DNA of 64,000 nucleotides from the NCBI GenBank assembly GCA_963801255.1, contig CAWDEC010000016.1:14146-78145 (forward strand), in the 5' to 3' direction. The notes beneath the pieces are model-generated. The model saw only the letters and a program-made list of their open reading frames with translations. It ran no database searches and was not told the DNA's origin. This stretch comes from JAICXG01 sp963801255 (GTDB taxonomy: Bacteria; Verrucomicrobiota; Verrucomicrobiia; Chthoniobacterales; UBA10450). The translations under genes were made by a program, and so were the position numbers. Of the stretch, positions 26,616 to 35,708 are shown piece by piece. The first letter of the stretch is position 1; every line of letters starts with the position of its first letter.

Positions 26616-27518
26616 ATGAAAGACAAGAGCTTGAGTCGCTGGGCGCGGGAGCCGCTTCTGCATTTTCTTGTAATCGGAGCGGCCCTGTTTGCCGTCTATT
26701 ATTGGCGCAATCCCAGTGCGGCTAACTCCGATACCTCGCGAAGAATTGAACTGACTAACGATGACCTTCGCCAGCTGGAAATAAGCTGGACTGCGCAGTG
26801 GCAGCGCCCACCAACGCCGGACGAGATGCGCAACTTGGTGGAGGACAAGGTCCACCAGGAAATCCTTTACCGTGAAGGACTGGCGCTTGGTCTGGATAGA
26901 GATGACACAATCGTGAAGCGTCGCTTGGCCCAGAAAATGGAATTTCTCTCCGACGACGTATCGGCGTTGCGCGATCCGTCGCTCGATGAATTAAAGAAAT
27001 GGTACGCGAAACATGGAGCACAGTTTACGTTGCCTTCGCGAATTACGTTCAGGCATCTTTACTTCTCATCGGACAAACGCGGCTCCAAGGCGCGTGATGC
27101 GGCCGTGGCTGCGCTGGCAAAACTGCCAGATAACTCAGCAGCTACGATTGACCTAACTAGTTTAGGTGATCGTTTCATGTTTCAAGACCACTACGCTGAA
27201 AGCACCTCCGACCAGGTAGCAAAAGTGTTCGGCACCAGGTTCGCCGAAGAATTGTTAAAGTTAAGGCCTGGTAAGTGGAACGGACCGGTCGAGTCTGGTC
27301 TCGGCTGGCATCTTGTCTGGGTGGATGCGATCACTCCGCGACGTACGCCCGACTTCGAAGAAGTTGATGTATCGGAAATCAAATCGCAGTGGCTTGCGGC
27401 GCAACGCGCGGAGACCAAGCGCGAACTCTTCGCGGCGATGAGAGCACGCTACGAGATTGTCCTGCCGCGTGGCTCACAATCGTTCGCCGATGCGAGGGCC
27501 TGGCAGGGCACGAGATGA
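26616..27518 (+). CDS. Membrane-anchored parvulin-type peptidylprolyl isomerase
   Basis: A 300-residue protein with an N-terminal membrane anchor (about residues 15-31), a SurA/PpiD-like chaperone region and a PpiC-type rotamase domain (about 145-260; GPVESGLGWHLVWVDAI is the typical end). Expected to help fold exported proteins in the periplasm. The stop overlaps the start of the HupE/UreJ gene (ATGA at 27515-27518), so the two are coupled; its likely clients are the secreted products of this operon. Confidence 0.85.
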   Translation: MKDKSLSRWAREPLLHFLVIGAALFAVYYWRNPSAANSDTSRRIELTNDDLRQLEISWTAQWQRPPTPDEMRNLVEDKVHQEILYREGLALGLDRDDTIVKRRLAQKMEFLSDDVSALRDPSLDELKKWYAKHGAQFTLPSRITFRHLYFSSDKRGSKARDAAVAALAKLPDNSAATIDLTSLGDRFMFQDHYAESTSDQVAKVFGTRFAEELLKLRPGKWNGPVESGLGWHLVWVDAITPRRTPDFEEVDVSEIKSQWLAAQRAETKRELFAAMRARYEIVLPRGSQSFADARAWQGTR

Positions 27519-28561
27519 GCAAGGTGATTCGACAATCGGGCTGGGGTTATCGATTACTATCTCTGGTTCTCTGGATCCTCACTTTCGCCTCAACCGCGCG
27601 TGCACATGAATCGCGTCCTGCCTACCTCGAAATCGACGAGACAGCGCCTGCACGTTATGATGTGATCTGGCGCACACCGCTCAATGCCGGAATGCGTCTC
27701 CCGATTGCACTAAAATTTTCCGAAGACGTCAGTAATGTTACCGAGCCTGCCGTCCGCGAGTTACCAGACTCACTGGTCGAGCGGCGCATCATCAAGGTAA
27801 CCGATGGCCTGGCTGGGAAGCGGATCGATTTTGTCGGATTGCAAGCAACTATCACCGATGTTCTCGTCCGAGTACGGCTACTCGACGGAACCGAATCGAC
27901 GACAGTAGCGCGGCCCTCGAAAGCATGGGTAGAAATTACCGGTTCGCGAGGCCTCCTCGCGGTAGCCAGCAGTTATGCATTGCTCGGGATCGAGCACATT
28001 CTGTTCGGCGTCGATCATCTGCTATTCGTGCTCGGGTTGCTCATTCTGGTGAAAGGATGGCGCAGACTCGTCGGCACCATCACAGCTTTTACCATTGCTC
28101 ACAGCATCACGCTTGCAGCTGCAACGCTGGGATTCGTGCATGTGCCGAGCAAGCCAGTCGAGGCAACGATCGCGCTCAGTATTGTCTTTGTCGCTTGCGA
28201 GATCATTCATCGGCGCGCCGGTCGCGTAGGTCTAACCGAAGCCTGGCCGTGGGTGATAGCGTTTACCTTTGGTCTCTTGCACGGGCTAGGTTTCGCCGGC
28301 GCCTTACGCGAAGTGGGTTTGCCACAAAACGCCATCCCGATCGCTCTCCTTTTCTTCAATGTCGGTGTCGAACTCGGGCAACTTTTTTTTATCAGCTTGG
28401 TCGTGGCGGTAATTACCACGGCGGTTCACATCGCCAGGAAACTTCCTCGAACGAACCTCCTCCCGCAATCCGCCTTCAACTGGTGCGAGACGATTTCGGC
28501 TTATGCCATCGGCGGCGTCGCGATGTTTTGGGTCATCCAACGTACTGTTGCTATTTGGTGA
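27515..28561 (+). CDS. HupE/UreJ family membrane protein with N-terminal periplasmic domain
   Basis: A 348-residue protein: signal segment to ARA-HES, a beta-rich periplasmic domain (about residues 30-150), then six membrane helices. The family motifs are plain: GIEHILFGVDHLLFVLGLL, AFTIAHSITLAAA and FTFGLLHGLGFAGAL, with His and Asp residues that could bind metal. HupE/UreJ proteins are thought to carry nickel or related metal ions. Start set at MSKVIRQSG, where the ATGA overlaps the parvulin stop; an upstream start at 27389 would overlap the parvulin gene by 130 bases. Confidence 0.88.
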   Translation: MSKVIRQSGWGYRLLSLVLWILTFASTARAHESRPAYLEIDETAPARYDVIWRTPLNAGMRLPIALKFSEDVSNVTEPAVRELPDSLVERRIIKVTDGLAGKRIDFVGLQATITDVLVRVRLLDGTESTTVARPSKAWVEITGSRGLLAVASSYALLGIEHILFGVDHLLFVLGLLILVKGWRRLVGTITAFTIAHSITLAAATLGFVHVPSKPVEATIALSIVFVACEIIHRRAGRVGLTEAWPWVIAFTFGLLHGLGFAGALREVGLPQNAIPIALLFFNVGVELGQLFFISLVVAVITTAVHIARKLPRTNLLPQSAFNWCETISAYAIGGVAMFWVIQRTVAIW

Positions 28562-28673
28562 AACCAGGGATCTTTGCGCATGCGCGGTGGGAAGCGATCC
28601 ACGAACCATACAGGCTCCAACGATATGATGCAGATAACTCCACCAGCGAATTTGTGTCGATGAGGAACATGCG

Positions 28674-29429
28674 ATGATTACTGCCATCACCGCATTCATT
28701 TTGTTCGGATGCCTCGTCGGCGTCTTGATGCTCGGAAGATATACGCGTCGTTACCTTCCAGAGAACCATCTCAGCGCGGATTCAAAAGACGCTGTGAAAC
28801 TGGCCATGAGCCTTGTCGCAACGATGACAGCTTTGCTTCTTGGGTTACTGATCAGCTCGGCCAAGGGTTCCTACGACACCGTGCGAGGTGAAGTGAGTCA
28901 AATGGCGGCCAAGGTCGCGTTCCTCGACCGGGTGCTGGCCGCTTACGGACCCGAAGCGGCTGAGTCGCGCGCCAAGTGTCGCGACGTCGTAGCCGATGCG
29001 GTCCGCCGCATGTGGCCGGACGAGGGAGGCGGGTCTTCCCAGATGGCCCTTAACGAGCAGGCTGGCGACGCGCTTTATTTCGCTGTCATCCATCTCTCTC
29101 CGCACGATGACTTGCAACGCGCGCTCAAGACGCAGGCGGCGACTGTTATGGTGGACCTGGCCGAGCTTCGGTCGCTGCTGCAGGCACAGGCGATTCCCTC
29201 CATTTCGAGGCCGCTGCTCCTGGCAGTCGTCTCCTGGCTCGTAGTCATCTTCTTTTGCTTTAGCCTGGTCGCGCCACCTAACAACACGACTGCTCTCGCA
29301 TTAGTCGCTTCCGCGTTTTCCGTCGCCTGCGCTCTTTTCCTGATTCTGGAACTCGACCATCCTCTTAGCGGCCTGATCCGGGTCCCCAGCGAACCAATCG
29401 TTAATGTCTTGAACCATCTTGGTAAATAG
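28674..29429 (+). CDS. DUF4239 family membrane protein
   Basis: A 251-residue protein with N-terminal membrane segments (about residues 3-20 and 44-63, SLVATMTALLLGLLISSAKGSYD) and two at the C-terminus (about 183-200 and 208-226), separated by a helical soluble region. This is the DUF4239 layout with the typical LGLLIxxAxxSYD. Function unknown. It is separated from HupE by 112 bases and may have its own promoter. Confidence 0.75.
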   Translation: MITAITAFILFGCLVGVLMLGRYTRRYLPENHLSADSKDAVKLAMSLVATMTALLLGLLISSAKGSYDTVRGEVSQMAAKVAFLDRVLAAYGPEAAESRAKCRDVVADAVRRMWPDEGGGSSQMALNEQAGDALYFAVIHLSPHDDLQRALKTQAATVMVDLAELRSLLQAQAIPSISRPLLLAVVSWLVVIFFCFSLVAPPNNTTALALVASAFSVACALFLILELDHPLSGLIRVPSEPIVNVLNHLGK

Positions 29430-29497
29430 GGTCTACAATAACCTTGGAGGCGCCGCTGATAAGACACGATCCTCGGCAACGGATATCCAGCAGAGTC

Positions 29498-29542
29498 GAT
29501 GGCAAAGATTACCGGTTACCCTGATACCCTCTCTTTGCCATC
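29498..29542. terminator. Inverted repeat between convergent genes, possible bidirectional terminator
   Basis: Perfect 11-base arms GATGGCAAAGA (29498-29508) and TCTTTGCCATC (29532-29542) with a 23-base loop, located between the ends of the DUF4239 gene and the convergent lipase gene. No strong U-tract follows, so terminator function is probable from position rather than from classic shape. Confidence 0.5.
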
Positions 29543-29577
29543 TGACGTAGACAGTGAAGGCTTCCAAGTAATCCGTC

Positions 29578-31206
29578 TTACTGGTTTGCCCGGGCAACCG
29601 TCGATTTTGCACTGCGGTTGAGGCCCACATGTAGCCGCAGAATCCGGTCGAGTTCGGCAATGGTTTGCGGGAGACCCGTGGAGCCGTGTGGGCCGGGCAC
29701 GATGAGTTCCGATTGCGCCCTGTCGAGATGCGAACTCCAATACGGCACAACTCCATCTGTGCTGTCAGGCGAATCACCTTTGCCACGATCGCCGATAATC
29801 GAATGATATGGAACAGAGACCGGAGCGCTGTTGAGTACTTTGAATGTTGGATTGGTTGGCTGCAAGCCGCTCACACTATTCGGTAACCGCTTGGCGCTGC
29901 CGGTGATTTGCATTAGCTCTGCTTTCGTTACGGCATCATTTAATACAGTGGCAATGTTGAGTGGCAGAGAAATGAGGCTAATTCCAAGTCGGCCGATTCC
30001 ACCCGTGGCCATCTCACTTCCGCGATGGGGAGTGCAAATAAAGACGACGCGCTTAATGCGCGGGTTCGCCTGAAAGATAAAAGCTCGAAAAACGGGGCTG
30101 TCCTTTGAATTCCGAGCAAGGATTTCCTTTGCCATGGGACCGACCGCTTTTTCCCACATCTCGGGAGTAAGTGTCACCACCTGAGCGTGAGTAAGTATAC
30201 CGCCCATGCTGTGCCCGACCACGACATAGGGAAGATGACTCGGGTAAAGTTTGTCCACTTTGGCTAACTCCTCCCGTAAGCGGAGCGCGGAATACAAAAT
30301 GGGAGTTCCAGTAGGATAGCCAAAGACCCAAAATTGATAATGCTTTCGTATCTCCGGATCTGCCTCCAGTTCGTTAATCGTCTGCACCCAGGTATACGGC
30401 GAGGAGACGAGGCCATGAACAAAGATGAGCGGAATTCGATCCGGATCGTAGGGTTGGAGGAAATAGAGTCCCGTTCTCTCGATGTAATGAGCGGATCGCA
30501 GCGCTGCCATAAAGCCAACTATTGCGAGATTAGACGGCGGTGAGTAGTAGCTGATCGGCGCCGTATAATCGGCGGCGAGTGGACGCACTTTTCCTTCCAC
30601 TAATGCTGTCGGTTGTTTAGCAGGCCGGCGCAGGGCGAGAGTAGCGTCCTGTCCTTTGAAATCGAGAGTAGCTGTGACTGGAGCGCTAATCCCTTTCAGG
30701 GGTGCGAAATTTTCCCTTGGAGTTGTAGCACGAATTCCGACGAGCGCGCCGCCAACCCCTTCTTGAACCGTAGCCTTTTTTATCATTGGATGTTTTATGG
30801 AGTTGGTCATCCGAAATGAGTTGAAGTAACCGGGCGGCCAAACAGCAGGCCCGGCGGGTTGCAGATGTAAATGATAGGTCTCGTTCTCCGACGTCACGGT
30901 CAGCGACTGGTTCCACAATCGACCGTTTTCACTGGAGCGAAGTAAGATCGTCAACTCGGCGGCAGCAGTATTGTAAGTCTCCACCGCTGAAGTCTCCTGC
31001 GTTCCCGAGCCAAGCAGCGGAGCTGTTACGGCAGCAACATGCAAGTAATCAGCCGCTCGTCTCTCGACTGGAACGTGAATTGACCGCGCTTCCCTTAAGC
31101 TTTCCGCTGCCGAAGCATACCGAGTCGACTTCTGTTGGGGCGTCGTGGCGCAAGCTGTCAAAAATGCAACCATCGCGGTGACCGCAACGGGTCGAATTCG
31201 AGACAT
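29578..31206 (-). CDS. Lipoprotein alpha/beta hydrolase (lipase-like)
   Basis: A 542-residue protein with a lipoprotein signal (MSRIRPVAVTAMVAFLTAC, lipobox LTAC). The hydrolase part has RIPLIFVHGLVSSPYTW (oxyanion region) and the nucleophile elbow VVGHSMGG. A probable Asp lies in STDGVVPYWSSHL and His in GPHGSTGLP near the C-terminus. The open frame extends to 31515, but MSRIR at 31206 starts the lipoprotein signal. It resembles PGAP1-like/triacylglycerol lipase-type proteins; substrate not evident. Confidence 0.85.
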   Translation of the reverse strand: MSRIRPVAVTAMVAFLTACATTPQQKSTRYASAAESLREARSIHVPVERRAADYLHVAAVTAPLLGSGTQETSAVETYNTAAAELTILLRSSENGRLWNQSLTVTSENETYHLHLQPAGPAVWPPGYFNSFRMTNSIKHPMIKKATVQEGVGGALVGIRATTPRENFAPLKGISAPVTATLDFKGQDATLALRRPAKQPTALVEGKVRPLAADYTAPISYYSPPSNLAIVGFMAALRSAHYIERTGLYFLQPYDPDRIPLIFVHGLVSSPYTWVQTINELEADPEIRKHYQFWVFGYPTGTPILYSALRLREELAKVDKLYPSHLPYVVVGHSMGGILTHAQVVTLTPEMWEKAVGPMAKEILARNSKDSPVFRAFIFQANPRIKRVVFICTPHRGSEMATGGIGRLGISLISLPLNIATVLNDAVTKAELMQITGSAKRLPNSVSGLQPTNPTFKVLNSAPVSVPYHSIIGDRGKGDSPDSTDGVVPYWSSHLDRAQSELIVPGPHGSTGLPQTIAELDRILRLHVGLNRSAKSTVARANQ

Positions 31207-31419
31207 TGGTCTTTCAGATCTCGCAATCACAGGTTCTCTCGATATAGGACTAAAGTCTGATGCGGAACAGATCTTCGTGCTTATATGGTGGAGTCTCTTT
31301 GCGCGAAGAAAAGCTACCGCACAGCGCTTCGAAGACGTTATGACCGTTTCCACTTCGGTTACTCGTTGGCTGCCAGCCTTACGGCTTATTGCAGTAATTA
31401 TCGAAACCTTGTAACCAAC

Positions 31420-32685
31420 ATGAAGACGCTTGGGAAGCTTGTTGTCGCTGGGATCTGGTTCGCCGCGCCCTTCTGTCCAGGCATTCTCGCACAGGCTCCG
31501 CCGGGACAACCACAACTCGCTGCGTCCACTGCGCCATTGCTCTCACCCGATCAGTTGCAGAATCTGGTCGGGCGCATCGCACTTTACCCGGACGATTTGC
31601 TTGGGCTGATGCTGCCCGCTGCAACCACGCCGCTCGATATGGTGAAAGGTCAGCGGTTTCTCGAGAAGTATAAGCAGGATAAGACCCTCAAACCCGATCC
31701 CTCCCTGCCGCAACCAGTGCTCAGCCTGCTTGCTTACCCGGAGGTCGTTAACCTGATGTGCGACGATCTTGATTGGACCGAGTCACTCGGACACGCAGTG
31801 ATGGCGCAGCAACCTGATGTCCTACAGGCTATCCAGGTTTTCCGTCGCAAAGCGCAAGACGCAGGCAATCTGAAGACCGACGACAAGCAGGTCGTGGTTG
31901 AGGACCAGGATGCGGTCAAGATCGTTCCCGCCAAACAAGAAGTAGTCTATGTTCCGCAATACCAGCCTTCAGCTGCGGTCGTGCAACAAGCAGTGCCGGC
32001 CGTCAGCTACTCTGCGACGGCGTATCCCAACTACTATGTTCCTGGCGCAGCCGCGGCTGCAGCGACGACGGGTTATGTAGCTGGCGTCGCCACCGCCTAT
32101 GGGTTGAATTGGGGTGCGGGTGCGGTTTACAGCGCGCCTTACGCATCTCAAACCGCTTACAATCAGCAGCAGAGACAGAACTACGCAAGTCAGTCACAAC
32201 AAAGCTGGCAAAACTATTCCAGTTCAGCACAGACTCAGCGACAGAATTCCGCTTCCCAAAATCAAAGTGCGCGGCAGCAGACAGCTACGACCAATCAGGC
32301 GCAACGCCAGCAGTCCGCCGGGGGCGCCCAATCTCAGGCCGCGGGAAACCAGGCGCAGCGCCAGCAGTCTTTCAGTGGCGCACAATCTCAGGCGGGGGCA
32401 AATCAGTCACAACGCCAGGCGGCCGCTGGCGCACAACAAGGACAGCGTCAGGCGCCGGAGGGTGCGCAGCATTGGCAGGGCGGTGGCGGCGCGGGTCGCC
32501 AGGGTGGACAAAACGCGGGCGCTAGGTCTGCTTCGGCCGGACAGTTTGGCGGGCGCGCATCTGGCGGACGGGAGGGTGGAGCACTGGGCGGCATGTCATC
32601 GGGCTCTCGATCGCAAAGCTTCAGCAAGCGTGGCGGACAAAGTATGTCGGGCATGAGTCATGGCGGCGGTGGGCGACATAGATAG
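31420..32685 (+). CDS. DUF3300 domain-containing secreted protein with low-complexity tail
   Basis: A 421-residue exported protein (signal peptide ending around GILAQ). Residues 45-190 are the DUF3300 domain: LLSPDQLQNLVGRIALYPDDLLGLMLPAATTPLDM… and VYVPQYQPS. The tail is a long Gln/Ser/Ala stretch with repeated QRQ units, ending in Gly- and Ser-rich repeats (GGGAGRQGGQ, MSGMSHGGGGRHR). DUF3300 is commonly found with DUF2950, which is the next gene 27 bases downstream. Function unknown; probably envelope-associated. Confidence 0.88.
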   Translation: MKTLGKLVVAGIWFAAPFCPGILAQAPPGQPQLAASTAPLLSPDQLQNLVGRIALYPDDLLGLMLPAATTPLDMVKGQRFLEKYKQDKTLKPDPSLPQPVLSLLAYPEVVNLMCDDLDWTESLGHAVMAQQPDVLQAIQVFRRKAQDAGNLKTDDKQVVVEDQDAVKIVPAKQEVVYVPQYQPSAAVVQQAVPAVSYSATAYPNYYVPGAAAAAATTGYVAGVATAYGLNWGAGAVYSAPYASQTAYNQQQRQNYASQSQQSWQNYSSSAQTQRQNSASQNQSARQQTATTNQAQRQQSAGGAQSQAAGNQAQRQQSFSGAQSQAGANQSQRQAAAGAQQGQRQAPEGAQHWQGGGGAGRQGGQNAGARSASAGQFGGRASGGREGGALGGMSSGSRSQSFSKRGGQSMSGMSHGGGGRHR

Positions 32686-32712
32686 ACGGGAAACTTCATC
32701 ACTGATGCGATC

Positions 32713-33606
32713 ATGAAAACACTTGTTTCGCTCATCCTGACAGTTGCTTTTCTACCATGTGCCGCCCGCGCGGAGGAGACTCCCGCACCGAGCCAACGCG
32801 TCTTCGAGACGCCGGTCGAAGCGGCAAAGGTGTTGGTCGCCGCCGCTAAGTCTGGCGAGAACGCGCCGCTACTCGAAATATTCGGCACCGAACACCGCGA
32901 TCTCATCTCTACTGTCGATGCCGCGCGCGACCGCGAACTGCGCGGACGTTTCGCCAAGGCGGCAGAGGAGCGCCAGCGCCTGCGCGTGAACGACGACGGC
33001 TCGGTAACCATGGTCGTAGGGTATGAGGCCTGGCCCTTCCCAATCCCGCTGGTCAAGACCGACGCTGGCTGGCACTTCAATACCAATGCAGGGATCCTGG
33101 AAGTAGTTAAGCGGCGGATCGGTGAAAACGAACTCACCGCCATCGCCACTCTGCGAGCCTATGTGGAAGCACAGCGACAATACGCCGCCGAGCCCCGCGA
33201 TGGCACGCAAGTTCGGCAGTTCGCCCAAAAACTCCAAAGCTCGACGGGCAAGAAAGACGGCCTCTACTGGCCGGCCGATACCAGTAAGGGTGATAAGCCC
33301 AGCCCCGGCGGCCCTGAAATCAAGGACTCGAAGACGCCCTATGCCGGTTACTACTTCAAAATCCTCACTGCCCAAGGTGCGGCGGCGCCGGCAGGCAGTT
33401 ATAGCTACATCATCAACAATCGCTTGATTGGCGGCTTCGCGATGGTCGCCTGGCCCGCTGATTATGGGAGGACCGGCGTGATGACGCTGCTCGTAAATCA
33501 TTATGGCGACGTCTATCAAAAAGACCTGGGTCCGAAAACGAGCGAACTGGCAGCTGGGATGAACACATACAATCCTGATTCAAGCTGGAGTAAGACCGAC
33601 GACTAG
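32713..33606 (+). CDS. DUF2950 family secreted protein
   Basis: A 297-residue exported protein (signal peptide to AARAEE). The family features are FETPVEAAKVLVAAAKSGENAPLLEIFG at the start, GWHFNTNAGILEVVKRRIGENELTAI in the middle, and YAGYYFKILTAQG and GFAMVAWPADYGRTGVMTLLVNHYGDVYQKDLG near the end. It pairs with DUF3300 in many soil bacteria. Function unknown; an extracytoplasmic role with its neighbour is inferred. Confidence 0.9.
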   Translation: MKTLVSLILTVAFLPCAARAEETPAPSQRVFETPVEAAKVLVAAAKSGENAPLLEIFGTEHRDLISTVDAARDRELRGRFAKAAEERQRLRVNDDGSVTMVVGYEAWPFPIPLVKTDAGWHFNTNAGILEVVKRRIGENELTAIATLRAYVEAQRQYAAEPRDGTQVRQFAQKLQSSTGKKDGLYWPADTSKGDKPSPGGPEIKDSKTPYAGYYFKILTAQGAAAPAGSYSYIINNRLIGGFAMVAWPADYGRTGVMTLLVNHYGDVYQKDLGPKTSELAAGMNTYNPDSSWSKTDD

Positions 33607-33839
33607 CCAGCATGTCTAGCAAAGTTGACCCCACTATACGTCCGTTCCTTCGGTACCTCGGTTGTTGAAAGAGGCCGTGACCTCGATGGATCAAATGAAT
33701 CAGAAATCGTAAGTAAGGCGTTTCTCCTCGCAATCATCCTTCTCACTACCGACGCAGAGATCCGCGCTCGCACAATCAACTGGAAACACCGTCACTTTAG
33801 ATCAGATAATGAATATAGCCGAATAACTAACACTAACCG
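33607..33839. other. Intergenic stretch without recognised content
   Basis: Between the DUF2950 and carbonic anhydrase genes. A 72-codon frame crosses it but shows no signal peptide, domain or plausible codon pattern. I see no clear hairpin or promoter. Confidence 0.5.
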
Positions 33840-34522
33840 ATGAGCCTAAATATGAGACATATCACCCTACTCTTTCTTCTCTTAGCGTGGACAGTTCAGG
33901 CACAGACAACCAAAGAAGAACAGTCGAGCCTTACGCCGGACAAAGTCCTGGCTGATTTGATGGACGGGAACTCCCGTTTCGTCAGCGGAAACCCTCATGC
34001 GCAGGACATTAAGGCCCGGATCAATAAGTCCGCCGCAGGCCAATATCCCAAGGCAGTCATCCTATCCTGCCTCGATTCCCGCGTCCCGGTCGAGCTGGTC
34101 TTTGACCAGGGAATCGGCGACATCTTCGTCGGCCGAGTTGCAGGCAACATCGAAGATCAAGATCAGCTTGGCTCCATGGAATTCGCGACCAAGCTGGCCG
34201 GCGCCAAGCTCGTTTTTGTTCTCGGCCACAGTGAGTGCGGTGCCGTAAAGGGCGCGTGCGACGGAGCAGAACTCGGAAATCTCACGGGTTGCTGGCCAGG
34301 ATCAAACCGGCCGTAACCGCGGTGCAAGGCTTTAAGCCAAAGGAACGCAACAGCCAGAACAAGAAATTCGTCGAAAGCGTAATCGAAGAGAATGTCCGCC
34401 AAACAATGGGCAATATTCGGAAGGATAGTCCGGTCCTGGCTGCGTTAGAAACGGCCGGGCAAATTAAAATCGTCGGGGGAATTTACGATCTACAAACTGG
34501 GAAGGTCACACTTCTCAAATAG
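33840..34522 (+). pseudogene. Secreted beta-carbonic anhydrase gene, broken by a one-base deletion
   Basis: The first frame gives a signal peptide (about residues 5-21) and a beta-carbonic anhydrase with the zinc ligands CLDSR and HSECGAVKGACDG, then goes wrong at GNLTG (reads CWPGSNRP, stop 34316). The rest, LLARIKPAVTAVQGFK to LETAGQIKIVGGIYDLQTGKVTLLK, is intact in the next frame to a stop at 34522. One missing base just after 34290 accounts for the break. Beta-carbonic anhydrases interconvert CO2 and bicarbonate; an exported one would act in the periplasm. Either a recent mutation or a sequencing error. Confidence 0.85.
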
Positions 34523-34537
34523 CGGGCGTCGTAAATC

Positions 34538-35124
34538 ATGAAGGTTCAGCACCTCACTATTTTTTTACCACCGTCCTGTTAGCGGCGATGCCCATCTTTG
34601 CGGGTCCTCCTGAGCCGGTAGTTGAAGCCAGTCCGGCACCGGCCCAGGAAAATCCGTGCTCGTTCCGGGCTTCGCTCTATGGCTGGATGCAATCGCTGGA
34701 TGGGACGGTTGGAGTGCGCGGCATTGAGAGCGATGTCAATATCCCGTTCAAGGACATTGTGGACGACCTAAACTTCGGGGCAATGGGCGTACTAGAACTC
34801 CGTTACAAACGGTGGGCCATCACGGCAGACATGGTTCACGCCGATTTGCGCGGGAGTGCGGATACGCCGTTCCAGATATTCTTTAGCAAAGTCGACTACG
34901 AGCAAAAGCAATTCCTCTGTAACTTCGTACCCTCCTATCTTCTGGTAGATAGCCCGCGGTTCAAACTCGACCTCTATGCCGGCGCGCGCGTCAATTGCCT
35001 TGATGCCGAGGTTACTCTCATAGGTAAACGTCTCCCGCTGCCGCCCAGCTTCCCTCCTTTTGGCCGATTCAAATATGATGTGACCGCCTACGGTCCAACG
35101 ATCGGAGCGGAGTTTCGTTTTTGA
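34538..35124 (+). CDS. Outer-membrane beta-barrel protein, signal peptide out of frame and barrel shortened
   Basis: The open frame starting at ATG 34588 encodes 178 residues: SFRASLYGWMQSLDGTVGVRG, repeated strands, and a C-terminal AYGPTIGAEFRF with the terminal Phe of barrel proteins. The export signal lies just upstream from ATG 34538 (MKVQHLTIF… TTVLLAAMPIFAG) but is one base out of frame. The break is in a run of seven T (34560-34566); eight or five T would join it. Compared with related barrels, the stretch between YAGARVNCLDAEVTLIGK and FKYDVTAYGP is much too short, so a middle block seems deleted. Function unknown. Confidence 0.65.
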
Positions 35125-35163
35125 ATTGTTGACGCAGACAGAGCTCTCATCTGTCCCACAACC

Positions 35164-35604
35164 ATGAGTGCAACCTCGCGCTACTTCTTTTTCTTCACTC
35201 TCCAGACAATCGGAGCAGGCATCCTTTTTTTGTATGCCATTCCACTTTATCGACAGGTGCTGGCCGATCCAGGCGGGCATGTGGTGCGAAACGAAAGGCT
35301 GATTTGGTCTCTCTCCTCAATCGGGCTGATGCAAACTGCCTATTGGCTGCGGCATCGACTTAACTCGCCTCTCCCACGGTTCCGCAACGCACTCATTGGC
35401 CACATCATTCTATTTATCGGCCGCCTTTCTTTTATCTTCAGCAGTGCCGTTTTTGGCTTCGCGTTTCTCGTCCATCGGCCTGAACTCCAGATTCCCTTCT
35501 CTCGCTACGTAGTTCTAATTCTTGGCTTGTTCGCATTGTTCTGTTACGTCCAGGAATTGGAACGCCTGGGAAGAGCGCTTAGCGAATCGAAGGATGGATC
35601 GTGA
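35164..35604 (+). CDS. Integral membrane protein, unknown function
   Basis: A 146-residue protein with four hydrophobic segments (about residues 7-28, 45-60, 77-100, 113-132). No family recognised. It lies between the outer-membrane protein and the SYLF gene on the same strand. Confidence 0.6.
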   Translation: MSATSRYFFFFTLQTIGAGILFLYAIPLYRQVLADPGGHVVRNERLIWSLSSIGLMQTAYWLRHRLNSPLPRFRNALIGHIILFIGRLSFIFSSAVFGFAFLVHRPELQIPFSRYVVLILGLFALFCYVQELERLGRALSESKDGS

Positions 35605-35708
35605 AAGGCAATGAGTGAGTTACATGCGCCAGGCAGGGAATGACAAGTCTTTCGGTGGCATGATTAGATAGCAAGAGTAATCAGACACGAAATAAGAAAG
35701 AGATTAAG

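Noticed and set aside
27925..28677. 250-codon frame overlapping the HupE gene in another frame
   Set aside because: Very Arg/Ser-rich, no hydrophobic or domain pattern; HupE motifs are in the other frame.
33625..33843. 72-codon frame before the carbonic anhydrase
   Set aside because: No signal, no domain and no ribosome site; probably chance.
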